Origin: Comamonas terrae
GTDB taxonomy: Bacteria; Pseudomonadota; Gammaproteobacteria; Burkholderiales; Burkholderiaceae_C
Direction of reading: 5' to 3'
Assembly (NCBI RefSeq): GCF_001544075.1
Contig: NZ_BCNT01000006.1
Span: 124,001 to 188,000, forward strand
Length of the DNA: 64,000 nt
Made by a program: the position numbers and the translations under genes. Shown in pieces: positions 56,273 through 64,000 of the stretch (its first letter is position 1; every line of letters begins with the position of its first letter). The notes beneath the pieces were generated by a model, which was not told where the DNA came from, did not search any database, and saw only the letters and a program-made list of their open reading frames with translations.

Positions 56273-57208
56273 TCACTCGCTGCGCCGGTAGGCCCAGACC
56301 GCGCCGAGAATCAGCGCCATGCCCAGCCACTGCACCGGCTGCGGCCGCACTCCGAACCATGCCAGGTCCACGACCAGGGCCATGGCCGGGTAGATGAAGG
56401 ACAGCCCGGCGATCGCCTGGGCCATGAGCCGCTGGAAGGCCGTGTACATCAGCGTGTACATCCAGGCCGTATGCACCAGGCCCAGCACCAGCACGGCGAC
56501 CACCGCCTTGCCGCCGAACACGGCAACCTCCTGCGAACCCGCAACCACCGGCCCCAGCACCAGCGCTCCCGCCAGCATCTGCAGCATGGCGATCTGCGCG
56601 GGGCCGATGCGCGCCAGCTTGCGCGTGGCCAGCGTGGCCACGGCATACAGGCTGGCCGCCAGCAGCGCCAGCGCAATGCCCTTCCACTGCAGCTGGCCGT
56701 GGTTCACCGCCATCAGCCCGCTGCTGAGCGCCACGCCCAGCAGCGCCAGCAGCAGCCAGGGCAGGCGCCGCAGCGGCAGGGGCTCGCGCTGCACCACGGC
56801 CGCAAGCAGCAGCAGCACGAAGGGCTGCACGTGGTAGACCACGGTGGACACGGCAATGCCGCTGTAGTGATAGGCGCGGAAAAGGCTGAGCCAGTTGAGG
56901 ACCAGCGCCAGTCCGCCAGCCAGCAGCCATATCCATTCCCTGGCCTGCGGCCGCACCCACTGACGTGACCAGAGCACCCATGCCGCCAGGCCCAGGCCGC
57001 CCAGGATGCAGCGCAGCCAGACCACCCACAGAACGGGCAGGCCGCTTTCCACGACCAGCAGGCCGATGGTGCCCGACAGCGCCATGGCCAGCACCATGCG
57101 CCAGGTGCCGCCGTCCGCGCCGTTGCGGGCCCGGGGTGCCTTGGAAGAATGGGAGAGCGCACCGGGCGAGGCCGGAAGCAGGAGCGGAGAGGGAGCTTGA
57201 ACTTTCAT
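56273..57208 (-). CDS. EamA/DMT-superfamily inner-membrane transporter
   Basis: A 311-residue protein with a polar N-terminus of about 35 residues and ten hydrophobic segments in two EamA halves: VLAMALSGTIGLLVVESGL, IWLLAGGLALVLNWLSLF, WLLLALLGVALSSGLM, and SFIYPAMALVVDLAWFG near the end. No substrate can be given. It diverges from a LysR regulator 88 bp away, a common control pairing. Start set at MKVQAPSP; an in-frame ATG at 57250 is an alternative that would overlap the promoter region. Confidence 0.85.
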   Translation of the reverse strand: MKVQAPSPLLLPASPGALSHSSKAPRARNGADGGTWRMVLAMALSGTIGLLVVESGLPVLWVVWLRCILGGLGLAAWVLWSRQWVRPQAREWIWLLAGGLALVLNWLSLFRAYHYSGIAVSTVVYHVQPFVLLLLAAVVQREPLPLRRLPWLLLALLGVALSSGLMAVNHGQLQWKGIALALLAASLYAVATLATRKLARIGPAQIAMLQMLAGALVLGPVVAGSQEVAVFGGKAVVAVLVLGLVHTAWMYTLMYTAFQRLMAQAIAGLSFIYPAMALVVDLAWFGVRPQPVQWLGMALILGAVWAYRRSE

Positions 57209-57296
57209 GCGCCAATGGTCGATCAACTCGATCAACGCATCAATGCGCATGCATTCCACTTACTATTGCATTGCATTCAACAATTAATCTGTCAAC

Positions 57297-58265
57297 ATGG
57301 CTACCGACACCCTTCTTGTCAATGAAATGCTGGTGTTTGCCAAGGTCGTGGAGCTGCGCAGCTTTGCTGCGGCCGCACGCCAGCTGGGCCTGACCACCTC
57401 GGCGGTCAGCCGCAGCGTGGGGCGCCTGGAAGCGCACTGGGGCGTGCGCCTGCTGCACCGCACCACCCGCACCCTGTCGCTGACCGAACTGGGCGCCGAG
57501 GTCCATGCCGGCTGCGTCCAGCTTGCGCATACCGCCCGCGACGTGCACGCCATGGCCGGCCATTACGGCGACACGCCGCGCGGCACGGTGCGCATGACGG
57601 CGCCCACGGTGTTCGGCGAACTGTGGCTGGCCGCCCAGTTGCCCGCCCTGCGCCAGCGCTGGCCCGAGGTGCAGGTGGCCATCCATCTCAGCGACCATGT
57701 GGTCGACCTGACCGAGCAGGGGCTGGACCTGGCCATACGCATCGCACGCCCCGAGCACCTGCCCCAGCACATGGTGGCGCGGGCCCTGCGCCCCGTGCGC
57801 TATATCGCCGTGGCATCGCCGCAATACCTGCAATCGCTGGGTGCACCGCTGGAGCACCCCGACCAGCTCGAGGCCCTGGCCCGGCAGCACAGGGTGCAAT
57901 GCATATCGCTGGGCTACGGAGATTTCCAGAACCTGCTGCAATGGCTGCCGCCCAATGCAGACCTCTCGACGGAAGCTGCCGCCGCCCCCATCGTCACCGA
58001 GCTGCCGGCCCCGCTCAGCGTGGCCAGCAGCACGGGCATCACCGTCCTGGCGCTGCAGCACCAGGGCATAGGCCTGGTCGCGGATTTCGCGGCCCAGGCG
58101 GCGCTGGACGAGGGCAGCCTGGTGCGCGTGCTGCCCGGCTGGCGGCTCACGGGCGGCTACGCGCCGCGCATTGCCTATGCGCTGTACATGCCTTCGCGCC
58201 ATGTGCCGCTCAAGGTCAGGGCCCTCATCGACCATCTGGTGGAGGCCGGCCAAAGCGTGGCCTGA
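57297..58265 (+). CDS. LysR-family transcriptional regulator
   Basis: A 322-residue regulator. The N-terminal helix-turn-helix is in FAKVVELRSFAAAARQLGLTTSAVSRSV, followed by GRLEAHWGVRLLHRTTRTL. The effector domain begins RGTVRMTAPTVFGELWLAA. It diverges from the DMT transporter and probably controls it. Ahead of the ATG lies a TGCATT-rich stretch (57250-57277) that may hold its operator. Confidence 0.92.
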   Translation: MATDTLLVNEMLVFAKVVELRSFAAAARQLGLTTSAVSRSVGRLEAHWGVRLLHRTTRTLSLTELGAEVHAGCVQLAHTARDVHAMAGHYGDTPRGTVRMTAPTVFGELWLAAQLPALRQRWPEVQVAIHLSDHVVDLTEQGLDLAIRIARPEHLPQHMVARALRPVRYIAVASPQYLQSLGAPLEHPDQLEALARQHRVQCISLGYGDFQNLLQWLPPNADLSTEAAAAPIVTELPAPLSVASSTGITVLALQHQGIGLVADFAAQAALDEGSLVRVLPGWRLTGGYAPRIAYALYMPSRHVPLKVRALIDHLVEAGQSVA

Positions 58266-58310
58266 AAGCATGCCCCCGCCAGCAAGCCAAGTTCTCCCCA
58301 CCGGAGCGCA

Positions 58311-58573
58311 ACAAGCTTGTGGACAAACTTGCCGCCCCGGCAGGATAAGTGACTTAAGTGCTTGTCACAGCAGCATTTTTCAAACGATGATGAATTTTTA
58401 GGCAAACCTGCAGCGATGCGCAAAACACAGCGCCCCAAAAGCGCGGGCTTGGGGTTGCACCGGGATTGCAGCGCCGGAATCCGCCCCAACCCCGGGTTCT
58501 CCCCAATCATTCGCTACAAGCTTGTGGACAAGCCCGTCCCAGTCGCTGGATAAGCAGCCCAAGCCCTTGTCGC
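58311..58573. repeat. Two 58-bp direct repeats with ACAAGCTTGTGGACAA
   Basis: Copies at 58311-58368 and 58516-58573 match at about 40 of 58 positions. Each begins with the palindrome ACAAGCTTGT plus GGACAA, giving a TGTGGACAA word, and ends GATAAG...AAG...CTTGTC. They lie between the convergent LysR and tenA genes. The rest of this 330-bp gap is C-rich and shows no gene. Confidence 0.6.
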
Positions 58574-58595
58574 CAAACGACATTCCATGACGCGC

Positions 58596-59282
58596 CTATT
58601 TTTTAGGCAGCTCGGCCGCAGCGGTGGGCCATTGGGCCAGGCAGTAGGCGCTGTCCCAGAACATCCACTCCAGCCGTGCTGCATCGCGGTAGGCCGCATG
58701 CATGGCCGTACGCGTGGCGGGTGCGGCTTCGTCGGCGAGGCGGTCCACGGTGGCGCAGACGGCGCGCACGAGCGCATGGAATTCCTCGCTGGCATAGGTA
58801 TCGATCCAGGCCTGGTAGGGATTGCCGGCCACCGAGCGGGCATGGATGTCGCGCCCCACCTCGGCATAGATCCAGAAGCACGGCAGCAGCGCCGCCACGG
58901 CCACCGGATAGGGAGCGCTCCAGGCCGTGGCCACCAGGTAGCTGGTGTAGTGCTGGCAGGCGGGCGTGAGCGGCGTGGCGGCGAACTGCTCGGCGGTGAT
59001 GCCGAAGTCGCGCATGAAGCCATCGTGCAGGCTGCGCTCCACCACCACGGCCTCGTTGGCCGCATTGGCAAACTGCACCACGCCCTCGGCGTTGTCGGAC
59101 TTGGCCGCCGTCACGGCCAGTGCACGCCCGTAGGCCACGAGGTAGTGCGCGTCCTGGATCATGTAGTGGCGAAAGCGCTCGCGGCTCAGGGTGCCCGCGG
59201 CCAGCTCCCGGTTGAAAGGCAGTTGCAGCGTGCTTTGGAACAGCGCCTCGTTGGCTTGCCACAGGCTTTGGCTGAACGACAT
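58596..59282 (-). CDS. tenA: TenA/thiaminase-II family enzyme (aminopyrimidine aminohydrolase)
   Basis: Hydrolyses aminopyrimidine breakdown products of thiamine for salvage, or cleaves thiamine. The 228-residue protein keeps the catalytic residues at the family numbers: D44 in MIQDAHYL, C135 in ALLPCFWIYA and E205 in ARLEWMFWD. GAGGAG precedes the ATG at 59282. No TPP riboswitch is seen upstream and no other thiamine gene is adjacent. A hydrophobic helix bundle is predicted throughout. Confidence 0.92.
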   Translation of the reverse strand: MSFSQSLWQANEALFQSTLQLPFNRELAAGTLSRERFRHYMIQDAHYLVAYGRALAVTAAKSDNAEGVVQFANAANEAVVVERSLHDGFMRDFGITAEQFAATPLTPACQHYTSYLVATAWSAPYPVAVAALLPCFWIYAEVGRDIHARSVAGNPYQAWIDTYASEEFHALVRAVCATVDRLADEAAPATRTAMHAAYRDAARLEWMFWDSAYCLAQWPTAAAELPKK

Positions 59283-59464
59283 GGAATCCGTCTCCTCTTC
59301 AGTAGGACCTACGCAAGCAGGAAGGCACCAAGGCTGTTTTCTCGAGACAAGGTCCGTGCCTGAACCCGATTCGCGCAAGCGGTGTTCAATTCATGGCAGG
59401 CAGCGCCCTTGGCACCTGCGCTGCATGGCATTTTGGCTGCGATTCGGCGGGGCCGCTTCGCACA

Positions 59465-60433
59465 TCAGGGCACAAGTCCTTGCACTCCTGAACTCCTGGC
59501 CTGCCTGGCACAGGCCTGCAGCCACTGGCTGAAGGCGCGCAGCGCCGGTGCGGGCACGGCGTCCGCGGCCAGCTCCGGCGTCACCAGGTAATAGGCGCGG
59601 TTGCCGCGCAGGGCCTGCGGGCAGGCAATGATGAGATCGCCGCGCGCCAGTTCCTGTTCGATCAGCATGGGCGGCATCAGCGCCACGCCCAGGCCCTGGC
59701 TGGCGGCCACGGCCAGCATGGAAAACAGCTCCAGCCGCATGCCGTCCAGCGCGCGCGGCGCGTCCACGCCCATGGCGTCGAACCACTGGCGCCAGCCCTG
59801 GGGGCGCGTGCTTTGCTGCAGCAGCGGCAGCCTGGCGATCGCCTCGGGCCCCACGGGCAGCCAGGCCCGGCCCGGGTCGCGCTGCCGGGCCTTGGCCAGC
59901 AGCTGCGGGCTGCACACGGGCACGACCTCCTCGTCCATCAGCCACAGGGCCTGCACGCCGGGCCAGCGCGCCACCTGCTCGGGCGTGCCCGCGTAGAGCG
60001 CGGCATCGAACACGGTGTCGGCGAACAGGAAAGGCCGTGTCTGCACGTCGATGTGCACGGTGATGTCGGGGTGTTCGCGCGCCAGCAGCGGCAGGCGCGG
60101 CAGCAGCCAGCGCGTGGCAAACGTGGGCACGGCCGCGAGGTTGATGGGACCACCCTCGCCCTGGTGGGCCATGAGATCCAGGGTGTCGCGCTCCAGCCCC
60201 TGCAGCCAGCGCGTGACCTGCTGGGCATATTGCGCGCCGGCCTCGGTCAGCAGCACGCCATGGCGGGTGCGCCTGAACAGCGCCACGCCCAGGAACTCCT
60301 CCAGCGCAATGATCTGGCGCGAGACGGCGCTTTGCGTGAGCGACAGCTCCTGGGCCGCCTTGGTGTAGCTCACATGGCGGGCCGCGGATTCAAAGCAGGC
60401 CAGGGCCTGAGTGGAGGGCAGGATTCTTCGCAT
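59465..60433 (-). CDS. LysR-family regulator, GcvA-like (candidate glutarate-pathway regulator)
   Basis: A 322-residue regulator with helix-turn-helix in YTKAAQELSLTQSAVSRQIIALEEFLG. RRILPSTQALACFESAAR and the effector part INLAAVPTFATRWLLPRLP are typical of GcvA-type LysR proteins. It diverges from gcdH across 188 bp, as GcdR does in related glutarate operons, so it probably activates gcdH in response to glutarate or glutaryl-CoA. The gap to tenA (59283-59464) shows nothing recognised. Confidence 0.9.
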   Translation of the reverse strand: MRRILPSTQALACFESAARHVSYTKAAQELSLTQSAVSRQIIALEEFLGVALFRRTRHGVLLTEAGAQYAQQVTRWLQGLERDTLDLMAHQGEGGPINLAAVPTFATRWLLPRLPLLAREHPDITVHIDVQTRPFLFADTVFDAALYAGTPEQVARWPGVQALWLMDEEVVPVCSPQLLAKARQRDPGRAWLPVGPEAIARLPLLQQSTRPQGWRQWFDAMGVDAPRALDGMRLELFSMLAVAASQGLGVALMPPMLIEQELARGDLIIACPQALRGNRAYYLVTPELAADAVPAPALRAFSQWLQACARQARSSGVQGLVP

Positions 60434-60621
60434 AACTCATACCTTCATCGGCACACAGACAAGGTAGTTACCCTGACTCACGCCTTTATACATGCGTTTT
60501 TCTCATTCATGGATGAGCAATCATCGTTTGCCGCTCCCGGTGTGCCTGCCTAAGATGGCTTCATGCAGCCGGGTTTGCGGCTGCCCCTTTCCTCCACTTT
60601 TTGCCCTTTCAGGAGACAGAC

Positions 60622-61815
60622 ATGGCCCGTGGCTTTCAATGGGACGACCCCTTCCAACTCGACCAGCAGCTGACCGAGGACGAGCGCATGATCCGCGACG
60701 CAGCGCGCGATTACTGCCAGGACAAGCTGGCGCCGCGCGTGCTGGAGATGTTCCGCCACGAGAAGACCGACGTGTCCATCTTCCGCGAGATGGGCGAGCT
60801 GGGCCTGCTGGGCCCCACGATTCCCACCCAGTACGGCGGCGCGGGCCTGAACTACGTGAGCTACGGCCTGGTGGCGCGCGAGATCGAGCGCGTGGACTCG
60901 GGCTTCCGCTCCATGGCCTCGGTGCAGTCCTCGCTGGTCATGGTGCCGATCAACGAGTTCGGCACCGAAGCGCAGAAGCAGAAGTACCTGCCCAAGCTGG
61001 CTTCGGGCGAGTTCATCGGCTGCTTCGGCCTGACCGAGCCCGACCACGGCTCCGACCCCGGCTCCATGGCCACCCGCGCCTACAAGGTGGACGGCGGCTA
61101 CCGGCTCAAGGGCAACAAGATGTGGATCACCAACAGCCCCGTGGCCGACGTGTTCGTGGTGTGGGCCAAGGAGGTTTCCGAGGACGGCGCCGTGGGCGAG
61201 ATCCGCGGCTTCATCCTGGACAAGGGCATGAAGGGCCTGTCGGCTCCGGCCATCCACGGCAAGGTGGGCCTGCGCGCCTCGATCACCGGCGAGATCGTGA
61301 TGGACGATGTGTTCGTGCCCGAGGAAAACGCATTCCCCGAAGTACGCGGCCTCAAGGGCCCGTTCACCTGCCTCAACAGCGCCCGCTTCGGCATTGCCTG
61401 GGGCGCCATGGGCGCGGCCGAGTTCTGCTGGCACACGGCCCGCCAGTACACCCTGGACCGCAAGCAGTTCGGCCGCCCTCTGGCCGCCAACCAGCTGATC
61501 CAGAAGAAGCTGGCCGACATGCAGACCGAGATCACGCTGGGCCTGCAGGCCGCGCTGCGCGTGGGCCGCATGAAGGACGAGCACCAGAACGTGATCGAGA
61601 TCACCTCCCTGATCAAGCGCAACAACTGCGGCAAGGCCCTGGACATCGCCCGCCTGGCGCGCGACATGATGGGCGGCAACGGCATCAGCGACGAGTTCGG
61701 CGTGGCCCGCCATCTGGTGAACCTGGAGGTGGTGAACACCTATGAAGGCACGCACGATGTGCATGCGCTGATCCTGGGCCGCGCCCAGACCGGCATCCCT
61801 GCGTTTGCCAATTAA
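60622..61815 (+). CDS. gcdH: Glutaryl-CoA dehydrogenase
   Basis: FAD enzyme that oxidises and decarboxylates glutaryl-CoA to crotonyl-CoA in lysine, tryptophan and glutarate breakdown. The 397-residue protein has the acyl-CoA dehydrogenase core: [31 protein letters not shown], and the catalytic base E375 in [29 protein letters not shown] and [17 protein letters not shown] support the glutaryl group. AGGAGA precedes the ATG; 21 bases upstream an alternative codon is in frame but is weaker. A CoA-transferase gene follows. Confidence 0.94.
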   Translation: MARGFQWDDPFQLDQQLTEDERMIRDAARDYCQDKLAPRVLEMFRHEKTDVSIFREMGELGLLGPTIPTQYGGAGLNYVSYGLVAREIERVDSGFRSMASVQSSLVMVPINEFGTEAQKQKYLPKLASGEFIGCFGLTEPDHGSDPGSMATRAYKVDGGYRLKGNKMWITNSPVADVFVVWAKEVSEDGAVGEIRGFILDKGMKGLSAPAIHGKVGLRASITGEIVMDDVFVPEENAFPEVRGLKGPFTCLNSARFGIAWGAMGAAEFCWHTARQYTLDRKQFGRPLAANQLIQKKLADMQTEITLGLQAALRVGRMKDEHQNVIEITSLIKRNNCGKALDIARLARDMMGGNGISDEFGVARHLVNLEVVNTYEGTHDVHALILGRAQTGIPAFAN

Positions 61816-61920
61816 CTCCCCCTGAGCGGCTGCGCCGCTTCCCCTCTCTCTTCGGGAGGGGGACGGCAGCTTCGCCGCGAGGCGGCTCTTGCTTGCTGCC
61901 CCTGGAGAAAGGGGGCGATG
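61816..61920 (+). repeat. Intergenic repeat, family B, after gcdH
   Basis: CCCCCTGAGCGGCT, GCGCCGCTTCCCC, TCTCTCTTCGGGAGGGGG, ACGGCA and a degenerate tail with TTGCTTGCTGCCCC. It aligns with the copy at 41.8 kb on the other strand. The hairpins could act as a weak terminator before the CoA-transferase gene. Confidence 0.7.
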
Positions 61921-61966
61921 CAGGCGCTCTGTTTGATGACTGCTCCGCTATTCATTTATTAGCTTA

Positions 61967-62044
61967 AACCGCTTGATTGGTATTGATTTCGAATTCATTT
62001 CTTATCGAAACTTATACCAATAAAGCGCCAGCAGCTGCCTTTTT
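61967..62044. repeat. Expanded family-A palindrome (copy 8)
   Basis: The right arm AAAGCGCCAGCAGCTGCC with TTTTT ends near 62044; the left arm (GCTTAAACCGCTTG) is decayed. The spacer holds ATTGGTAT (61976-61983) facing ATACCAAT (62014-62021) and TTTCGA facing TCGAAA, so the whole folds as one long AT-rich hairpin 21 bp before the next start codon. Confidence 0.6.
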
Positions 62045-62065
62045 CATAGTATCCAGATCCTCCCC

Positions 62066-63328
62066 ATGAACGCACCCGCATCCACGCCCACCGGCGCACT
62101 CGCAGGCATCAAGGTGCTGGACCTGTCGCGCGTGCTGGCCGGCCCCTGGTGCACCCAGATGCTGGCCGACCTGGGCGCCGATGTGGTCAAGGTCGAGCGT
62201 CCCGTGGCCGGCGACGACACGCGCCACTGGGGCCCGCCGTTCCTCAAGGACGGGGCCGGCAACGACACGCGCGAGGCCAGCTATTTCACGGCCTGCAACC
62301 GCAACAAGCGCTCCATCACCGTGGACATGGCCCAGCCCGAGGGACAGGCCCTGCTGCGCCGCATGGCGGCGCAGGCCGATGTGGTGGTGGAGAACTTCAA
62401 GGTCGGGGGCCTGGCCCAGTACGGGCTGGACTATGAAAGCCTCAAGGCGCTGAATCCGCGCCTGATCTACTGCTCCATCACCGGCTTCGGCCAGGACGGG
62501 CCCTACGCCGAGCGCGCAGGCTACGACCTGATGGTGCAGGCCATGTGCGGGCTGATGAGCATTACCGGCCATGCCGACGAGGCGCCGGGCGGCGGCCCGC
62601 TCAAGGTGGGCGTGGCCGTGGTCGACGTGTTCACCGGCCTGTATGCGAGCAACGCCATCCTGGCCGCGCTCAACGCCCGCGACAACGCGCACGGCGGCAG
62701 CGGCCAGGGCCAGTACATCGACATGGCCCTGCTGGACGTGGGCATGGCGGTGCTGGCCAACCAGGCCTCGGGCTTTCTGGCCACCGGCCAGGCGCCGGGC
62801 CGCGCGGGCAACATCCACCCCAGCCTCGCGCCCTACCAAGACTTCGCCACGGCCGACGGCAATGTGCTGCTGGCCATAGGCAACGACGGGCAGTTCGCAC
62901 GCTTTTGCGCCGCCATCGGCCAGGAAGGCTGGGCGCAGGATGCGCGCTTTGCCACCAACACGGCCCGCGTGCACAACCGCGCGGCGCTGCTGGCGCTGAT
63001 GCAGCCCGTGATGCGCCTGCGCACCACGGCGCAATGGATTTCCTTGCTCGAGGACAAGGCCGTGCCCTGTGGCCCGATCAACGATGTCGCCCAGGCCTTT
63101 GACGACCCGCAGGTCCGGCATCGCGGCATCCGCAAGGAGCTGCCGCGCGAGGCCGGGGACGGCATCGCCCAGGTGGCCACCGTGGCCAACCCCATGCGGC
63201 TGTCGGCCACTCCCGTCAGCTACCGCAGCGCCCCGCCCGCGCTCGGCCAGCACACCGAGGCCGTGCTGGCCGAGCTGGGCCTGGATGCCGCAGCCGTTGC
63301 CGACCTGCGCCGCAAGGGCGTTATCTAG
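62066..63328 (+). CDS. Class III CoA-transferase (candidate succinyl-CoA:glutarate CoA-transferase)
   Basis: A 420-residue family III CoA-transferase of the CaiB/BaiF type. [22 protein letters not shown] is the opening. [16 protein letters not shown] lies next, and the likely catalytic aspartate is D154 in [12 protein letters not shown]. Position after gcdH and its regulator suggests that it activates glutarate to glutaryl-CoA, as GcdG does in pseudomonads. The start is preceded only by a weak ribosome site. A Bug receptor gene follows after 89 bp. Confidence 0.88.
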   Translation: MNAPASTPTGALAGIKVLDLSRVLAGPWCTQMLADLGADVVKVERPVAGDDTRHWGPPFLKDGAGNDTREASYFTACNRNKRSITVDMAQPEGQALLRRMAAQADVVVENFKVGGLAQYGLDYESLKALNPRLIYCSITGFGQDGPYAERAGYDLMVQAMCGLMSITGHADEAPGGGPLKVGVAVVDVFTGLYASNAILAALNARDNAHGGSGQGQYIDMALLDVGMAVLANQASGFLATGQAPGRAGNIHPSLAPYQDFATADGNVLLAIGNDGQFARFCAAIGQEGWAQDARFATNTARVHNRAALLALMQPVMRLRTTAQWISLLEDKAVPCGPINDVAQAFDDPQVRHRGIRKELPREAGDGIAQVATVANPMRLSATPVSYRSAPPALGQHTEAVLAELGLDAAAVADLRRKGVI

Positions 63329-63417
63329 AGAGCAGAACCGACAAAAAGCGCACTTTTCCCGGCACGCAAGGCCTCTGCACAAAAAGGCCAGTGCCCTCTT
63401 CAAACCAAGGAGACACC

Positions 63418-64000
63418 ATGTTCAAGTTCACCGCCACCGTCGTGGCCGCGCTCGCACTGTGCGGCGCAGCCCAGGCCCAGAGCCAGTATCCCAACAAGCC
63501 CATCCGCCTGCTCGTGCCCTTTGCGGCCGGCGGCACCACCGACCTGATCGCGCGTGTGATCGCCGAGCCATTGAGCCGCGAGCTGGGCCAGCCCGTGGTG
63601 GTCGAGAACAAGGGCGGCGGCGGCGGCAGCATCGGCGCGGCCGAAACCGCGCGCGCTGCGCCCGACGGCTACAACCTGGGCATTGCCACCGTGTCCACCA
63701 CGGCCACCAACCCGGCCATCAACCCCAAGATTCCGTACAACGTGGCCACCGACTTCACGCCCATCGTGAACATCGCGGCCACGCCCAACATCATCGCGGC
63801 CAACCCCAAGTTCCCGGGCAAGAACTACCAGGAGTTCCTGGCCGAGGTGAAGAAGAATCCCGGCAAGTATTCCTACGCCTCGCCCGGCCAGGGGTCCATC
63901 ACGCACCTGATGATGGAAATGTTCAAGCTGCAGACCGGCACCGACATGACGCACGTGCCCTACCGCGGCTCGGGCCCGGCCCTCAACGATGCCGTGGCCG
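63418..64000 (+). CDS. Bug-family (TctC-like) periplasmic solute receptor, N-terminal part (cut by window edge)
   Basis: About 194 residues are visible, running off the end. The signal [20 protein letters not shown] precedes [20 protein letters not shown] and [20 protein letters not shown]. Then come [20 protein letters not shown] and the second ligand loop [13 protein letters not shown] at the edge. AAGGAG precedes the ATG. It follows the CoA-transferase gene and may bind the dicarboxylate, such as glutarate, that this module breaks down; this is inference. No TctA/TctB membrane genes can be seen in the window. Confidence 0.93.
   Translation, partial: MFKFTATVVAALALCGAAQAQSQYPNKPIRLLVPFAAGGTTDLIARVIAEPLSRELGQPVVVENKGGGGGSIGAAETARAAPDGYNLGIATVSTTATNPAINPKIPYNVATDFTPIVNIAATPNIIAANPKFPGKNYQEFLAEVKKNPGKYSYASPGQGSITHLMMEMFKLQTGTDMTHVPYRGSGPALNDAVA

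Noticed and set aside
59283..59464. A TPP riboswitch before tenA
   Set aside because: The conserved CUGAGA and the ACC-GAACCUGAUC-type core are not present on the minus strand.

Overview
This 64 kb window is G+C-rich chromosomal DNA from a betaproteobacterium, most probably a member of the Comamonadaceae (Delftia/Comamonas/Acidovorax type). The evidence is the dxs-ispA-xseB block, the hemC-hemD-hemX-hemY run beside ppc, flhDC regulators, Bug-type periplasmic receptors, and two families of short palindromic intergenic repeats. Coding density is high. I see no prophage, insertion sequence, CRISPR array or rRNA operon. One tRNA (Leu, anticodon CAA) is present.

Layout. 1-2.4 kb: isoprenoid genes dxs (cut by the window edge) and ispA, then xseB. 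2.7-7.4 kb: a possible structured RNA, a Rieske oxygenase, a DMT transporter, a mercaptopyruvate sulfurtransferase and a diguanylate cyclase. 7.8-8.8 kb: flhDC. 8.8-18.3 kb: an MFS transporter, ppc, the hem cluster and a quinone oxidoreductase. 18.6-21.2 kb: cytochrome b561 with two YceI proteins and a VOC protein. 21.4-27.5 kb: valS, galU, tusA-like, Nudix, cysM and tRNA-Leu. 27.5-33.2 kb: a 2OG-Fe(II) oxygenase gene diverging from an ABC uptake operon that encodes two NMT1-type binding proteins and a nucleobase-type deaminase. A 16-bp sequence is present once, in gene-facing orientation, before each side. 33.2-36.2 kb: a decayed regulator-like stretch, then tetR diverging from a Bug receptor and a cupin with an 18-bp dyad in the promoter. 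36.2-52.9 kb: the urea system. 53-58.3 kb: a heme-binding barrel protein, a possible sRNA, a small winged-helix-like protein, a CidA/LrgB pair, a DMT transporter and a LysR regulator. 58.6-64 kb: tenA, then a glutarate-type module (LysR, gcdH, class III CoA-transferase) and a truncated Bug receptor.

The urea region is the most coherent system. The minus strand carries urtABCDE (urea ABC importer) ending in ureD, preceded upstream by a TonB-dependent receptor and a DUF4198-like periplasmic protein. The plus strand carries ureA-hupE/ureJ-ureB-ureC-GNAT-ureE-ureF-ureG followed by a porin. Four sequences fit the sigma-54 -24/-12 pattern: before urtA, before the TonB receptor, before ureA and before the porin. 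An NtrC-like dyad lies upstream of the urtA promoter, and four TGCACCA half-sites lie between the divergent receptor and ureA promoters. I infer one nitrogen-limitation regulon that links outer-membrane entry, urea import, nickel supply and urease maturation. The link of the receptor to nickel is inference from context only.
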